Assembly: GCA_943736015.1 (NCBI GenBank)
Contig: OX031070.1
Location: forward strand, 38,804,173 to 38,868,172
From: Tridacna crocea
Taxonomy: Eukaryota; Mollusca; Bivalvia; Cardiida; Cardiidae
Reading direction: 5' to 3'
Length of the DNA stretch: 64,000 bases
In this document: positions 39,080-52,852 of the stretch, one piece after another
Position numbering within the stretch: the stretch's first letter is position 1
How the letters are laid out: the number at the start of each line of letters is the position of its first letter
Notes under the pieces: generated by a model
Databases searched by the model: none
Told to the model about the DNA's origin: nothing
The model's input: only the letters and a program-made list of their open reading frames with translations
Position numbers and translations under genes: made by a program

Positions 39080-41970
39080 TAGATATTCTTTTTAATCATG
39101 ATTGTGAGTTAATTAATGTTTGAGCCCATAAAATTTCGATTGTCTGTTGCTTTTTTTATGTGAAGAACAATGAAAATCACTGTTTTGAACACAATATCAA
39201 ACAAGTATGTATAGTAACCCCGCAACTTTGATACAAGCATAATTATGGGTAAGTGAGAACCCCTGAAGTCTCATTTCTAATTCAAATGAAAAAAAAAAGA
39301 GATCAAACTCCAAACATCATTTTGAAAAGATATTTTAATCCCGACTAGTTTCGGTTATTTCAAACCTTTATCAAGGGACATATTGTTTATTGTTATAGGT
39401 TGATGACATCAACGTCACATGACGTCAATGGCAACGACGCAAAAAAATGGCAACGACTTAGAATTAGAATTTGAAGGAAAAGTAATACGTGTAACCTTGT
39501 GATTTCTTTGTGATTTTTCCCCTTATTTGTCCAATAACTGAGGCCGTAGAACTATTTCAGTCAACCAATATACCCATTTTCTCAAGTAATGGGAAAGTTA
39601 AAAGAAAGCGCGAATACATGCAGTTAAATAAATTAAATTTCAATCGCTGTATCTACGACACCGCAAGGCAAATTGTTAAGAGACAAGCGTACAGTAGCAA
39701 TATAGCAATACAAATGGCGAAAAGAGATTTCATGCATCTTTGTGAGGCAATGTTCCAAGTAAATCACCGCAATATGATGAATAAATGAAATCCAAAAGTT
39801 ATGATATAATCCTACCACTTTGTCAATGTTCGCATCTTCCTATTCTTTCATTTTTACTTTACCCTCAAAGCGACCTCCTGGCTTCCTATCTGAATGAGAA
39901 ATGTCATTTAAACCTTATTCAACGCGTACTTATATACACGCTGCTGTCATGAACAGACCAAAAGCTCATTTTAACAAAAAAAACCTTTTTAATGAAGAAG
40001 TCAGCTTTTCAAACTTTGCGAGTAAAAATAGATGTGTCTTGTAACTAGTACAAGTATTGACCCTTCGTTTGTTTGACTATTTAAAGGTGACTAAAAGACT
40101 TATATTTCATAGTGTAGAACTATTGTACCCCAAAACTTAACACATTGTACATCAAAAGCCAACGGTTGTCATATTCTTTTTATCACAAAGCTGCTGTTTT
40201 CTTAGAATTATAGTTCATACAAATATTAACACATAGGCCGATATGTAAATGCGTATTAAAATGGAGCATATTCGTTTCTGTGACAGATAGAAAAAAACTC
40301 AAACAAACCTGTATATAATGAATTTGTTTTAATCTGAAAATGGTGAGATTTACGTTTTTATTGTAACTATCACAGATTTTTATTGCTCATTTCGTTCGCG
40401 TTTACTTACTATGTAGTATCGTGAAAGGTACCCCTGGTTAAATGACAAACTCTGTCGTGTAATTTAACGGTGCAAATCCTTTTCATGGAGTATGAATCAT
40501 TTGGGACTAAAATATTTTTGCACAATCTGTTACATATTGCTCTTAAACGTTATCAATGTTTACAAACTTGCAAAACATACATCCGTCTGATTTTCCTGTC
40601 AGTCCTTTGAATTATTTTCGCAATGAATTACCATTTGTAAAGCCAGCTTCTGTAGAATATGACAGGTAATTTTGGTATTGTAAAAGATAAAAAAAATAAT
40701 GAATGTTTATTGAACTGTCACAAAGTAAGCATTTTGAAAATTTTCAATAAAATATTCATGGTGTAATGAATACCTAAAAGCTAAGAAAATAGGTGCTTTT
40801 GGTACTTTTCTCTATGAATCAACAATATATCCAACCTCAATGACCGTCCTTGAACGATGCTCGTGTGCATTAATTAACAAAATGTGCCTAGATTATCCTA
40901 AAACTAAGCTAGCGGGAAATTCCTCTAGATTATAACAGTCGAAAGTAGTTCCCTTTGATGTTGATACCAATAATTTCGGCCACGTGTTCATTATAAGAAT
41001 ACATGTAGATGAAAGGACGAGTCTAAACATACTTCAAGTCTGCCTTGAGAGAGTTGTTTCAATTTTGCTTTTACGGAACCTATTTAGTGTCAGTGACCTT
41101 GACTATCAAGAACGCAGTCTACGGCTTGTGAGGTTTATCTCTTTTTCTCTTAACAATCAAAGGAAATTGAGAACAAGTATTGCTAAATGCTTCCTTAATT
41201 TCTTCTATTTTATATAGGCTTCTTTCATTTCTTATCTATATGAAATAAGGAAGAAACTCCCGCGTTATACATAAACTCCCTGTTATCAATTTTTAAGCGA
41301 TAACTACAACAACTTTTACCTTCATAAGCTCTTCATTATGCAATGATAAACTGGTACAATTTTAGCACAGCATACGGGGAAAACAAATTTAACTCGTCAA
41401 TATTCCGCAAATTTTTCAGTAAATCAAACGGAAACCTTCCTCATAGTTCCCCCCCACCCCCCAACCACCAAAAATAGTTCAGATATGTTAACACTATATA
41501 TTTCAAAGAGGGATAATATTGACTGCCAGGCAGGCAGAGAGGGCTTTTGATACCATCGTGGGGAAAGGAGACAATGAAGGGAACGATTTCGTTCGATCTT
41601 CTGCAACTGTCTTGGTTGTGATGTGAAATGGGATAATTTTTCTGTCATCGCAACTAGTTTTGCAATAATTTATTGCAATACTGATTTAAGACATATTGTT
41701 TCCTAAGCTGTAATAATTCGTTGTTGTTTACTGCATTTAATAGACATTATGAAAGTTTCCATCACAACGAGTTTTGCACTAATTTATTGCAATTCTTCTT
41801 TTTTTTTTTCATTACAAAATTGGTTGCTACAAATGTCAGCCTTCGTAGACTTTACAAAATGATATGGGTCGATAAATTTTGCTGATGCACTCATCTTTTC
41901 ATATAGCATGTTTCATTTGCTTGGTACAACATCATAACATAATTATAGGTTATCTACATAATCCATTGCT
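39080..41970. other. Intergenic stretch, no gene recognised
   Basis: Upstream of lectin gene A. It holds a segment at 40640-40870 duplicated at 49040-49460 and two related copies of gttttgcaataatttattgc (41655 and 41770). No open frame here starts with ATG and resembles a known domain. Confidence 0.5.
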
Positions 41971-42732
41971 GTTAAATATGGAACGCCTTCACTGTCTTAC
42001 ATGATATTTTTTTTTTATATAAAGATAATCAATAATTATACACAGATAAAACATGAACATATGGATATATAACTCCATATATGCAGATAAAGCATTAATA
42101 TATAAATATATAGCTCCTTTATATGTAGATAAAACATTAATATATGAATATAAAACTTCATTATATAAAGATAAAACGTTTATGTATAGACATATAACTT
42201 CCTTATACAAATATAAAAGAATAATATATGGATATACAACTCCACTATATGTAGATAAAACATTAACATATAAATATATATTTGCTTTATATATAGATAA
42301 AATGTCAATATATGAACATAAAACTTCATTATATAAATATAAAACAATAATATATAAACATAAAATTAATATATATAAAGATAAAAGATTAATATATATA
42401 GATATAACTGTCTATGCTTTAGATAAAACTATATTACATACAGATATAATTTCATTATATAAACATCCGCAGATAAGATATGGATATCTAACTCCACTAT
42501 ATGTAGATAAAACATTAATATATAAATATATAGTTGCTTTATATATAGATGAAATGTCAATATATGAATATAAAACTTCATTTTATAAATATAAAGCAAT
42601 GATATATAAGTATAAAATTAAAGTATATAAAGATAAAAGATTAATATATATAGATAAAACTGTCTATGCTTTAGATAAAACTATATTACATGGAGATATA
42701 ATTTCATTATATACAGGTATAATTCGTTGATA
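41971..42732 (+). repeat. AT-rich 42-bp minisatellite array, left copy
   Basis: Unique edge gttaaatatggaacgccttc, then about 17 units of 42 bp (tatatgtagataaaacatta..). 42 is a multiple of three, which explains a 225-codon open frame that is almost certainly not a gene. Confidence 0.9.
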
Positions 42733-42837
42733 TGAAGGTAAAAGAGCTTCCCTTTGTATGGCAGACATGAGCCAATCCGGGCATTAATCCCTACCCCTAA
42801 AAAGGGCAGAGTAGTCAAAGCCCCTTCAAGAATCTAC

Positions 42838-43760
42838 TATGGCAGACATTAAGCCCTTTGTAGAATCACCTGAGAACGATGTGCTCACGGTAATCTTATG
42901 TGATCGTGCGTCGTCAGTCGTTTGCCGTCCGTCGTCTGTCGCGCTTCATGAACTTTTAGCCTGGGTACGCTCTGGAGACCACACTTTCAGTCCGAAACTC
43001 ATAAAACTTTGTCAGAATCTTTGCCTTTATGATATCTCGGACGAATTTCAAAATGGGTTTACGTATATTTAAAAACAAGGTCACCAGATCAAATTTTGAG
43101 TATACTCTAGAGGCCACATTTGCGGTGTAATTCTCATGAAACTTGCTCAAAATGTTTGTCTAGATCTTATCTGGAAGAAGATGGAAAATTGGCTTCGTCA
43201 GATCAAAAATTGGCTAACAAGGTCAACTGAAATGAAAAAGTCCTGTGCACGCTCTAGTGGCCACATTTTATGTCCAATAATCATGACACTTAGAATATTT
43301 GGCTTCGTAATATCTCAGTCATGAATAACGTCCGGTGGAAAAACTAGGTCACCAGGTCATCTTTGAAAAACCTTGAAAAAAACATTAAGAAAAATTCCAA
43401 AAATTGTCACTTCAGATCAAAAGTCAGGCCACTGCGTGAAATCCATGAAAACAAAATCTGTGTACGCTTTATAGGCCATATTTTCAGTCCATTAAGCAGG
43501 GAACTTGGTCAGAATGTTTTTCTTGATGATATCTCATGAATAAGTATGACAATGAATCATGTCGAGTCAAAGATTAAGGCACCAGGTCAAATTTCAGAAA
43601 GACATTATATACACTGAAGAGGCCACATTTTTAGTCCAATGACGTTACGCATTATAATTGGTCGGAATGTTTGTCTGGACGTTGGGAAGGGGTGCGGAAT
43701 GACGGACCGACCGAATGACAGTATTTAGATTCCAGCTCTTTGAAATCCGCCGGGACTTTA
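42838..43760 (-). mobile_element. Pearl/Helitron-like element, degraded
   Basis: Reverse orientation: tcacctgagaacgatgtgct is the worn terminal hairpin, followed by cgtcgtcagtcgtttgccgt and about five diverged units of the 145-bp core (gtccg..ctc..gaatgtttgtc). Confidence 0.7.
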
Positions 43761-44153
43761 AACGAAAATTTAAGATGGTTCGTTTTTACCTTGATTTCTG
43801 GTGCTAAAATTCAATTAACGTAGTGGACCCGTAATTGAAAACCGCTGTTTCCACTATGATACTATCCTACAAAATTTGCTAAGATTAAAAATGAGTATTA
43901 TTGTACTACTTTCACCGAGCCACTGTTTCCTTTTTGTCCTTCCTAGAATTATCATTTATAAATCAAAAACCACTATGTTCTCATTACAAAGGGATATGAT
44001 AATTACTTCCCTTTTCTGAAAACTAAGAAAAGTATCAACAAATAATTTCAAGACAGACATCAAAGGAATTACTGCTCGGTTGAATATGTGCAAAAGTATA
44101 AATCTGTCTTTATCAACTGTCAAGAAATTTTATTCCATGTTGCACTAGAAGTA

Positions 44154-47100
44154 TTAAAGGTGGTAAACAGATTTTGGGATGAACATTTTACAAAAATACA
44201 AAACAAGAGGGCCATGATGGCCCTGAAATCGCTCACCTGAGTCTATTGACCAAATATGAACCATCTAGTTTCCCAGTGACCTAGTTTTTTTTTTCTTTTT
44301 TCCAGACATTACCCATCATCAAACACTTTTGAGATATCAATAAGACAAACATTCTGACCAAGATTCATGAGTATTGGACTGAAAATGTGGCCTCTACAAC
44401 GTACAAAAGGTTTTTCTAAGATTTCACCAACTGACCTAAGTTTGGACCCGACAATTACCCATTATCAAAGTCTTTTGAGACATCACCAAAACAAACATTC
44501 TGCCCAAGTCTGAAGAGTATCAGGCAGAAAATGTAGCCTCTAGAGTGTACACAAGGTTTTTCTAATATTTGACCCATTGACCTAGTTTTTGACTCCACAT
44601 GACCCATTTTCAAACTCATTCAAGGTATCACACGGACAAATATTATGAACAAGTTTTAGGAGTATCAGACTGAAAATGTGTCCTCCAGAGCATGCAAAAG
44701 GTGTTTATAACATTTGACATATTGACTCAGTTTTTGACTCAACATGACCCGTTTTCAAACTCATCCAAGATATTATAAAGGCAAACATTCTGACTAATTT
44801 TCAAGAGTGTTGGACTGAAAATGTGGCATCCAGAGCATATACAAGGTTTTTCTAAGATTTGACCTGGTGACCTAGTTTTTAACCCCCATGACCCATTTTC
44901 AAAGTCGTCTAATATATCAGCAAGAGTTTTGGACTGAAAATGTGGCCTCTAGAGCCTTCAAAAGGTTTTTCTAACATTTGATCTGGTGACTTAGTTTTTG
45001 ACTCCACATGTACCATTTTCAAACTCATCCAAGATATCATAAAGGCAAATATTCTGACCAACTTTCAAGAGTTTTTGACTGAAAATGTGGCCTCTAGAGC
45101 GTACACGAGGTTTGACCTAGTGACCTGGTTTTTGATTCCACATGACCTATTTTCGAACTTGTCCGAGATATCATCAAGACAAACATTCTGACCAACTTTC
45201 AAGAGTTTTGGACTGAAAATGTGGCCTCTAGAGCGTACACAAGATTTATCTTAAATTTGACCTAGTAGCCTAGTTTTTGACCTAACATGACCCATTTTCA
45301 AAGTCGTCCAAGATATCATCCAGGCAAACATCCTGACCAACTATCATGAGTATCGGACTGAAAATGTGGCCTCTAGAGCGTACACAAGGTTTTTCTAAGA
45401 TTTGACCTAGTGACCTAGTTTTAGACCTGGCATGACCCATTTTCAAACTAGTCCTAGATTTCATCAAGGCAAACATCCTGGCCAACTTTCATTAGTATCC
45501 GACTGAAAATGTGGCCTCTAGAGCGTACACTAGGTTTTTCTAAGATATGACCTAGTGACCTAGTTTTTGACCTGACATGAACCATTTTCAGACTTGTTCG
45601 AGATATCACCAAGACAAACATTCTGACCAATTTTTAAGGGTTTTGGACTGAAAATGTGGCCTCTAGAGCATACACAAGGTTTTTCTAAGATTTAACCTAG
45701 TGGCATAGTTTTTGACCCGACATGACCCATTTTCAAAGTCGTCCAAGATATCATCCAGGCAAACATCCTGACCAGCTATCATGAGTATCGGACTGAAAAT
45801 GTTGCCTCTAGAGCGTACACAAGGTTTTTCTAAAATTTAACTAAGTGACCTAGTTTTGAACCCGACATTACCCATTTTCGAAGTCGTCCGAGATATCATC
45901 CAGGCAAACATCCTGACCAACTTTCATGAGTATCCGACTGAAAATGTGGCCTCTAGAGCGTACACAAGGTTTTTCGAAGATTTGACCTAGTGACCTAGTT
46001 TTTGACCCCACATGACCCTTTTTCAAACTCGTCCGAGATATCATCTAGACAAACATCATGACCAACTTTCATGAGTATCCGACTGAAAATGTGGCCTCTA
46101 GAGCGTACACAAGGTTTTTCTAAGATTTGACCTAGTGACCTAGTTTTTGACCTGACATGACCCATTTTCGAACTCGTCCTAGATTTCATCGAGGCAAACA
46201 TCCTGACCAACTTTCATGAGCATCGGACCGAAAATGTGGCCTCTAGAGCGTACACAAGGTAAGAAGTTGACGACGGACGACGCACGACGGACGATGGACA
46301 CAGCACGATCACAATAGCTCACCACGAGCACTTCGTGCTCAGGTGAGCTAAAAACTCATCCTTACACTCCCAAAGCCTTATAATTTTCATTCATTAAACC
46401 CCAGTAGTCGAAAACCATCCGACACCCAGATAAATTAGAGATTTACTACAGCCCAGGTCTACACTGAAGGGAAACACGGTCTATTTTTACATGACCATCT
46501 CGCTCATTTACATACCGGAAATAATACAGACGAAGCTTCAAACATAGCATCCGAAGTTCTAGACATTTTGGAAAATAATTACATGTTTGTTATGTTATTG
46601 AATTTAATAGTCATTAGTCACGTGCAAGTCACTTAACATTCCCACAATGCTTTTTTTGATTTTGGCAGGAAACCTAAAAATAACTTAAGAGGCTACGTAG
46701 CCTTTTATGGGAATAAAACCATAAAAATTGCTTTTTTGTAATTTTATCATTCTTAATTACTGATGATTAGTATTGTTTTTTCATATAAATTTCAGTGACA
46801 TTTTTTTTTCTTTTTAATTTGGTGTGATGTGAAAATTCTAAATACCCACCTTTAAAAGTGGATATCTAGAATTTTCACAGCAAACAAAAGTAAAAAATAT
46901 ATATATCACTGAAATTTATATGAAAAAACAATTTAAATCATCAATAATTCAGAATCATAAAATTACAAAAGAAAAAAAAATTTTTTTAATTGTATTCCCG
47001 TAAAAGGCTACGTAGCCTCTTAAGCCATTTTTAGATTTCCCTCCAAGAAAAGAAAAAGCATTGTGGGAATGGTAAGTGACTGGCACGTGACTAATGACGC

Positions 47101-47406
47101 TGAAATTCCATAACATTACAAACATGTAATTATTTTCCACAATGTCTTCTTTGGACGCTATGTTTGAAGCTTCGTCTGTATATTTCCGGTATGTAAATGA
47201 ATGAGTTGCTCATGTAAAAGTAGACCGTGTTTCCCGTCGGTGTCGACCTGGGCTGTAGTAAATCTGTAATTTCTCTTGTTGTCGGATGGTTTTCGACTAC
47301 TGGGGTTTTATTAATAAAAATTATACGGCTTTTGGAGTGTAAGGATGATTTTTTTTTTTGTATTCTTGTAAAACTTTAGTCCCAAAATCTGAAGGGCCAC
47401 CTTTAA
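44154..47406. mobile_element. TTAAAGGTGG foldback (family T3), two inverted copies, one carrying a pearl-like insertion
   Basis: TTAA at 44154, 46852 and 47403. Each arm is a complete 550-bp element like 51824-52370. The left arm is interrupted at about 44204-46350 by another element. The inner junction is cccacctttaaaagtgg. Confidence 0.88.
44204..46352 (+). mobile_element. Pearl/Helitron-like element with about 14 core repeats
   Basis: Left end caagagggccatgatggccc, then gctcacctgag at 44231. About 14 units of 142-146 bp follow (gactgaaaatgtggcctcta). Right end: gacgacggacgatggacaca, hairpin gagcacttcgtgctc at 46326 and ctcaggtgagcta. Short inverted gctcacctgag/ctcaggtgagc near both ends. 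No protein coded. Confidence 0.85.
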
Positions 47407-47429
47407 GGGGCCACTACATTCAGAAGAAA

Positions 47430-47560
47430 TTACTCTATGCATTATCAAATTATACCATTTTACCATTTCGGAACAATGAAATCAGAGGAACGGAGGGACA
47501 AATGGACCGATCAAAAGACAGAAGCGACAGACAGACAGACAGACCAAAAAAAAAAAACTA
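47430..47560. other. Short stretch with a (GACA)n microsatellite
   Basis: gacagacagacagac at about 47526-47542; nothing else recognised. Confidence 0.6.
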
Positions 47561-47579
47561 GATCTACTCGACTGACTGA

Positions 47580-47815
47580 GAACTTGTTTAGCGTTTCAGC
47601 CGCTTTCAACATGATTTAGGTCATATCAAGGCAACAGCTCCCTTATTCATGCCGTATGTCTAGGGTTACACCGTTACTAGGCTGTGGCTCTGAAGCGTAT
47701 TGCCCAAGGCTACACTCACGAAAATCCCAGCGCTTTCATTCAGGCTTGGAACCGATGCCTCCCGCTTGCGAGGCCTGCACTTTACCACCGATCCACACAG
47801 GACTAAGAAAAAACG
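47580..47815 (-). repeat. tRNA-derived SINE, diverged
   Basis: Core ttcaacatgatttaggtcat, then caaggcaacagctcccttat; tail-side gcttggaaccgatgcctccc and taccaccgatc as a worn tRNA head. Confidence 0.6.
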
Positions 47816-48114
47816 AGATAGGTATCTAGGACTGACAAAGAAATCAGACAGGGACAAACAGACGGACAGGCATAACATTTGATCGACTGACACTTTGATA
47901 AAAGCTAGAGAATTTTTACAAGAATCCGACCAAAGCTTTTCAAGATCTATGTACGAATATTTAGTCCAAAAAAAAGGGAATGAAAATGACATTTAACTGA
48001 AACTAGCGATGTATGGTAGTGCATGCATATCGAGTGCTTGTGTATTTGAGATTGTACTGATCGTGGTCACAACAGGGTGGCTTGGCGCGAAACTAGAACG
48101 GTGCTATAGTAAAA

Positions 48115-48850
48115 ATCTTCTCATTGAAATAGTCTACTTATTATATAATGAAGTTTTACCTGCATATAATGAAAAGTTGACCACATGTATCGATTTTTAT
48201 CTGCGGATGTTTATATAATGAAATTGTATCTTTATGTAATACAGTTATATCTGTATATGTTAATGTTTTATCTTGATATATTTAAATTTTATATTTGTAT
48301 ACCGTTATTTTATATTTATATAATGAAGTTTTATATTCATATATTGACATTTCATCTATATATAAAGAAACTATATATTTATATAGTATTGCTTTGTCTA
48401 CATATAGTGGAGTTATATATCCATATCTTATTTTTTTATATTTGTATAAGGAAGTTATATGTTTATATATAAATGTTTTATCTTTATATAATGAAGTTTT
48501 ATATTCATATATTGACATTTCATCTATATATACAGCAAATATATATTTATATATCAATGTTGTATCTACATATAAAGCAGTTGTATATCTATATCTCATG
48601 TTTTTTATATTTGTATAAGGAGGTTATATGTTTATATATGAATGTTTTATCTTTATATAATGAAGTTTCATATTCATATGTTGATGTTTTATCTAAGTAT
48701 AAAGGAGCTATATATTTATATATTAATATTTTATCTGCATATATGGAGTTATATATCCATATGTTCATGCTTTATCTGTGTATAATTATTTATTGTCCTT
48801 GTATAAAAAAAAATATCATGTAAGACAGTGAAGGCGTTCCATAGTTAAAC
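48115..48850 (-). repeat. AT-rich 42-bp minisatellite array, right (inverted) copy
   Basis: The reverse complement of the 41971-42732 array, including the unique edge (taagacagtgaaggcgttcc ending near TTAA at 48845). Open frames exist on both strands because of the repeat. Confidence 0.9.
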
Positions 48851-49186
48851 ATTATTCTATATGACTATACGAACTTGTCACACAGCTCGCTGTTTTGTAG
48901 TCCTCTCAGTGATTTGATTTTCATCACAAGATGGATTGCTGCCGTTAGATTTTTTACCTCCTCTGATACAATAAAGTGTGTAGTTTAGGTTTGTGTATGC
49001 ACAAGGGTGATCAGTTCATACTCTATCACGTTACTGTCAAGAATGACAGGTAATCCTGTTGTTGGGGAAAAACGAATAATAAATAATTGTCGTGAAAACA
49101 GCTTTTCACAAATTTCAATGAAATATTTATGGTGTAATAATTATCTTAACAATAAGAAAATAGCTCCTCGTACTACAAATCTCTAT

Positions 49187-49408
49187 GACCATTTACCAAA
49201 CTATAAAATTTTAAAAGTTTGATTTGTCCGAATTGAACGTATTCGCAGACGACAATGTTACTCGAAAATAAAAATGGGTCTTTGTAAGGGTATAAAACAT
49301 TGTTGGAAAAAAAGATGCTAGTTTTCAGCATTTCTTCTTTTCTGCCTGCCATGTTTTAAAAGCCGTACGTACATTAGTAGAACTCGAATATTGTGGTAAA
49401 GATTTAAT
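49187..49408 (-). mobile_element. TH1 element, diverged
   Basis: accatttaccaaactataaa, gaacgtattcgcagacgaca, core gctagttttcagc and gtggtaaagatttaat. Confidence 0.7.
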
Positions 49409-49409
49409 C

Positions 49410-51823
49410 GACAGTTTATTCAGCCTCAATGACTTTTCTAGAACGAGGCTCGTGTACACTGACAAACTTTCTCAGGATAAACATCAAATGCTTCTGGATA
49501 GTGATACGAGCCAAGCGTCACAAGAAAGAAAACCAACAACAAGCCTTTAATAATTAACACTATTTATCAATGAACAAAGACAGAAGAATATAATAAGTTA
49601 TTCTTTTTATAAAACAAGAAACAGAATACAAAAAAAATAAGTTAATCTTTTTATAAAACAAGAAACAGAATACAAAATTAAGACTTACGTTCAAAGTATG
49701 AAATTTCTGGTTCCTTAAACCTAAATTAACAATAGTTTAATTTGCAAATTGATATGAGTAACCAGTATAAAAATTGAACAATTCCAACTTAAGATCTACA
49801 TTCCAGTTTAAATCCAACACTTTTTAATAATTCTGCAATTCATTGCCACAAGTCTAGGCTAAAGTCCCCCAAAAATCACCAAGTAAGTCACTCCTCTTTA
49901 TATCAGGATGAAAAATAGGGTCTGTAAGTCTCGTTTAGATGAAATACACTTCCGGGATCACTGGTCGCCATAACGAGATTTTTTTCCACTTTTTTGCTGA
50001 TGCATGTACCGACCTTTGTGACGTTACACTGATGTGTATCTTATTCAAATTCTCAAAAATGAGTTTGGAGAAGAAAAAAACGGAGATGAAAGATGTTGGT
50101 AAGGGTTGAAATATTGTTGAGAAATAATCCTGTGATTTACAAACAGGCATCCTCAATTTTCCTGACTCTGCTGCGATTTGTTACGGAATTATCTTCCCTT
50201 GAACTTTTTTAAACTCTTACTTCTGTACTGTACCAATCTGCATTCTGTAATAAAGACCTGTTTTGTGACAAGGAGCTGGTGTGGGATATAATCACATTTA
50301 GCAATAGCTCTAGTTTAATGCAACCTTGAAAGTTGTTGGACCACAGACAGCTCCGTGGAATGATACAAGGAGATAAAGGGGTCATAGGGCAGTCTCCTGA
50401 AAATAATTTTGTGTCTTGCAGCTAACCAATTTTGAAATTATTTTGACCAAATTGGTAAAAATAAGTGATGTCAGTTTATTTTTATTTATTTATTTATTTA
50501 TTCACATTTGCAAGGATGTTCCTGAAGTTTTATGCAGCGAATATGTTTCAGAAGCGATTAAGTTAATATATTCGATGACTTGTAAGCCTTTACTGAAAAA
50601 ATCCCGAGTTTCAACAAGCCTGCAAAAAATGCTTTACGGAACATTGTGGAAATTGACAACGAACAATTTCTCCTTTAAATACAATGTGTTCTACCCTATA
50701 ATAGGTAAATTGTAGGATATGAGCCAAAATCAATGAAACGTCTGCAGAAAAATGCTTTGAATTTGAAGAAGTCCAGAGATTTATCAGTTGATACAGATTA
50801 AAAGAAATAAACGTTAGAAGTCATGAAAATTTCATAGATATTTATTACATTTGTAGTAACACAGTACTTTTGCATTATTCTCATGTTATTTGGGTCCTGT
50901 GCTGACTTGGAACAATTAACAATGAAAAAAGGAACCATGACTGCAAGAAAAGTACACCTCACAGAGACCACATGTTATAATTTGTGCAATATCATATATC
51001 ATTGGACATGCAGTCACATGCTAATACTAGTACTTACCGGTACTTTTCAAAATCATTAATAGTTAAGAGGGTATCTAAATCCTAACCATGAAATGCCACT
51101 AAATTAAAGCAGCATTGCAGCAGACTGCTTTTGAAAATATTCTAACCAAATATCTAATTGTTCACAGTCAGCACAGTCTATTTGCCAGAATATTTTCATC
51201 TCAGTCTTTCAATTATTTTTCTACATTTGCCTCAGATTTTATCAAATGTTAGAAGTAAACTTTGGAAAGTATGGTTATGTACACAGACTGCCACCATATA
51301 ACCGGAATTATATTGAAATGGCGTTAAACACAGTATATTCGATAAATCAGTTGTGGTAAACATTCATATTGTAGCATTATGAAACATTACTAAATTTCCG
51401 TAATGGTTACAAGTTTCTTCACCATGTCAGAGACTTATCAATACGTGTATAAAATAATAAAGAATATACATCATAATTATATGTTTAGAGAACATGGTGA
51501 AATATATTCTAACAAAGAGATAAGGATTATGATAATAATGGTTACTGCATGGATGTGGTCCATGAGTGATAGTAAATAGACTTTCATATAGCATGAAATG
51601 ATCTGTGGCAAATATCATTGTTATCATTCAATAAAAGGCAACTCTATATTAGTGTGGAATTAACTGAAGGACCGCCATGGAGAAAAAAAAAAATCTTTAA
51701 AAAAGGTATTCACTAGGTTTATTACAGTGAACCTTTTGCTCTAATGAGCTAAGAACTTGTATTTCTTGAGATACTGTATTTACAAACATCTCTTATATAT
51801 ATATTATAATATATATAATTATA
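49410..51823. other. Intergenic stretch, no gene recognised
   Basis: Contains (TTTA)n at 50474-50501, a diverged TH1 at about 50600-50800 and an AT tract at 51787-51825. No frame with recognisable domains. Confidence 0.45.
50600..50803 (+). mobile_element. TH1 element, strongly diverged
   Basis: acggaacattgtggaaattg, caatttctcctttaaataca, atgtgttctaccctataata, gtctgcagaaaaatgctttg and aagaagtccagag follow TH1 order. Confidence 0.5.
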
Positions 51824-52370
51824 TTAAAGGTGGCCCTTCAGATTTTGGGTCGAAAATTTTACAAAAGTGCAAAAAAAATCATCTTTATACTCCCAAAGCC
51901 TTTTAATTTTCATTCATAAAACCCCAGTAGTTGAAAACCGTCCGACAACACGAGAAATTAGAGATTTACTACGGCCTAGGTTGACACCAACGGGAGACAC
52001 ATTCTATTTTTAGATGATCAATTCGCTCATTTACTTACAAGAATACACAGAAGAAGCTTCAAATATAACGTCCGAAGACATTATGGAAAATAATTATTAC
52101 ATGTTTCTTATGATAGGGAATTTAAGCGTTATGAGTCACATGCCAGTCACTTGACATTCCCACAATGCTTTATTGATTTTTGGCGCGAAATCTGAAAATA
52201 GCTTAAGAGGCTACGTAGCCTTTTAAGGGAATACCATCAAAAAAAGGTTTTTTTTTGTAATTTTATGATTCTTAATTATTGATGATTTGTATTATTTTTT
52301 CATATGAATTTCGGTGATATATATATTTTTTAATTTGGTGAGATTAAAAATTCTAAATACCAACCTTTAA
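51824..52370 (+). mobile_element. T3 element, single full copy
   Basis: ttaaaggtggcccttcagat start and ccaacctttaa end, 547 bp, TTAA on both sides; homologous over its length to each arm of 44154-47406. Confidence 0.85.
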
Positions 52371-52429
52371 TATACTCTCAGAGTTTTCCCCTGATAGAAG
52401 AAGGACACTGTCTTGTGGTAAAAAGATAA

Positions 52430-52508
52430 ATATACTTTTCAGCAAAATGTAGGTCGAGATCAGTCTGCACTGAACATGCAGTCTGATCTTGAATCTGAAC
52501 TGTATCAT
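52430..52508. mobile_element. TH2 core fragment
   Basis: gagatcagtctgcactgaac, then atgcagtctgatcttga. Confidence 0.6.
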
Positions 52509-52852
52509 ATGGTGTGATCTCTGAAAACATAACACTAGTTTTGCTGTCTTTGAAATACTTGAATATTACCAAATGCTGAATTTAACAGCGCAAACGCACA
52601 TCTGTGCAACTGCCCTCGGGAAATTGAGGATTACAAGTATACATGTAAATATCTGCTTTAAAACGTCTTGCTCCGTACGACCAGCTTTCATTTTAGGTCT
52701 TCACACAGCTGTAGTTTGTGTGAAAGAAACGTGATTCACTTATTCTGATTAGACTCCTTCAAAAAACATGATTCTATAAAATGTGAAACCGAAAGTAGGT
52801 CCAACCATCAACCTGTTTACCTCTGCTGAATATAGACTATGAGCCAGCAGGG

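Noticed and set aside
39510-39788. 92-codon open frame (RCIYDTARQIVKRQ...)
   Set aside because: No ATG at its start, no recognisable domain, and no paralogous partner or clear splice sites.
40984-41217. 77-codon open frame upstream of lectin gene A
   Set aside because: No domain, AT-rich, not conserved in the related segment at 49 kb.
42053-42730. 225-codon open frame of 14-residue Tyr/Lys/Ile-rich repeats
   Set aside because: The DNA is a 42-bp AT-rich minisatellite whose period is a multiple of three. The inverted array at 48 kb is open on both strands, and codon content follows the repeat, so it is not treated as a gene.
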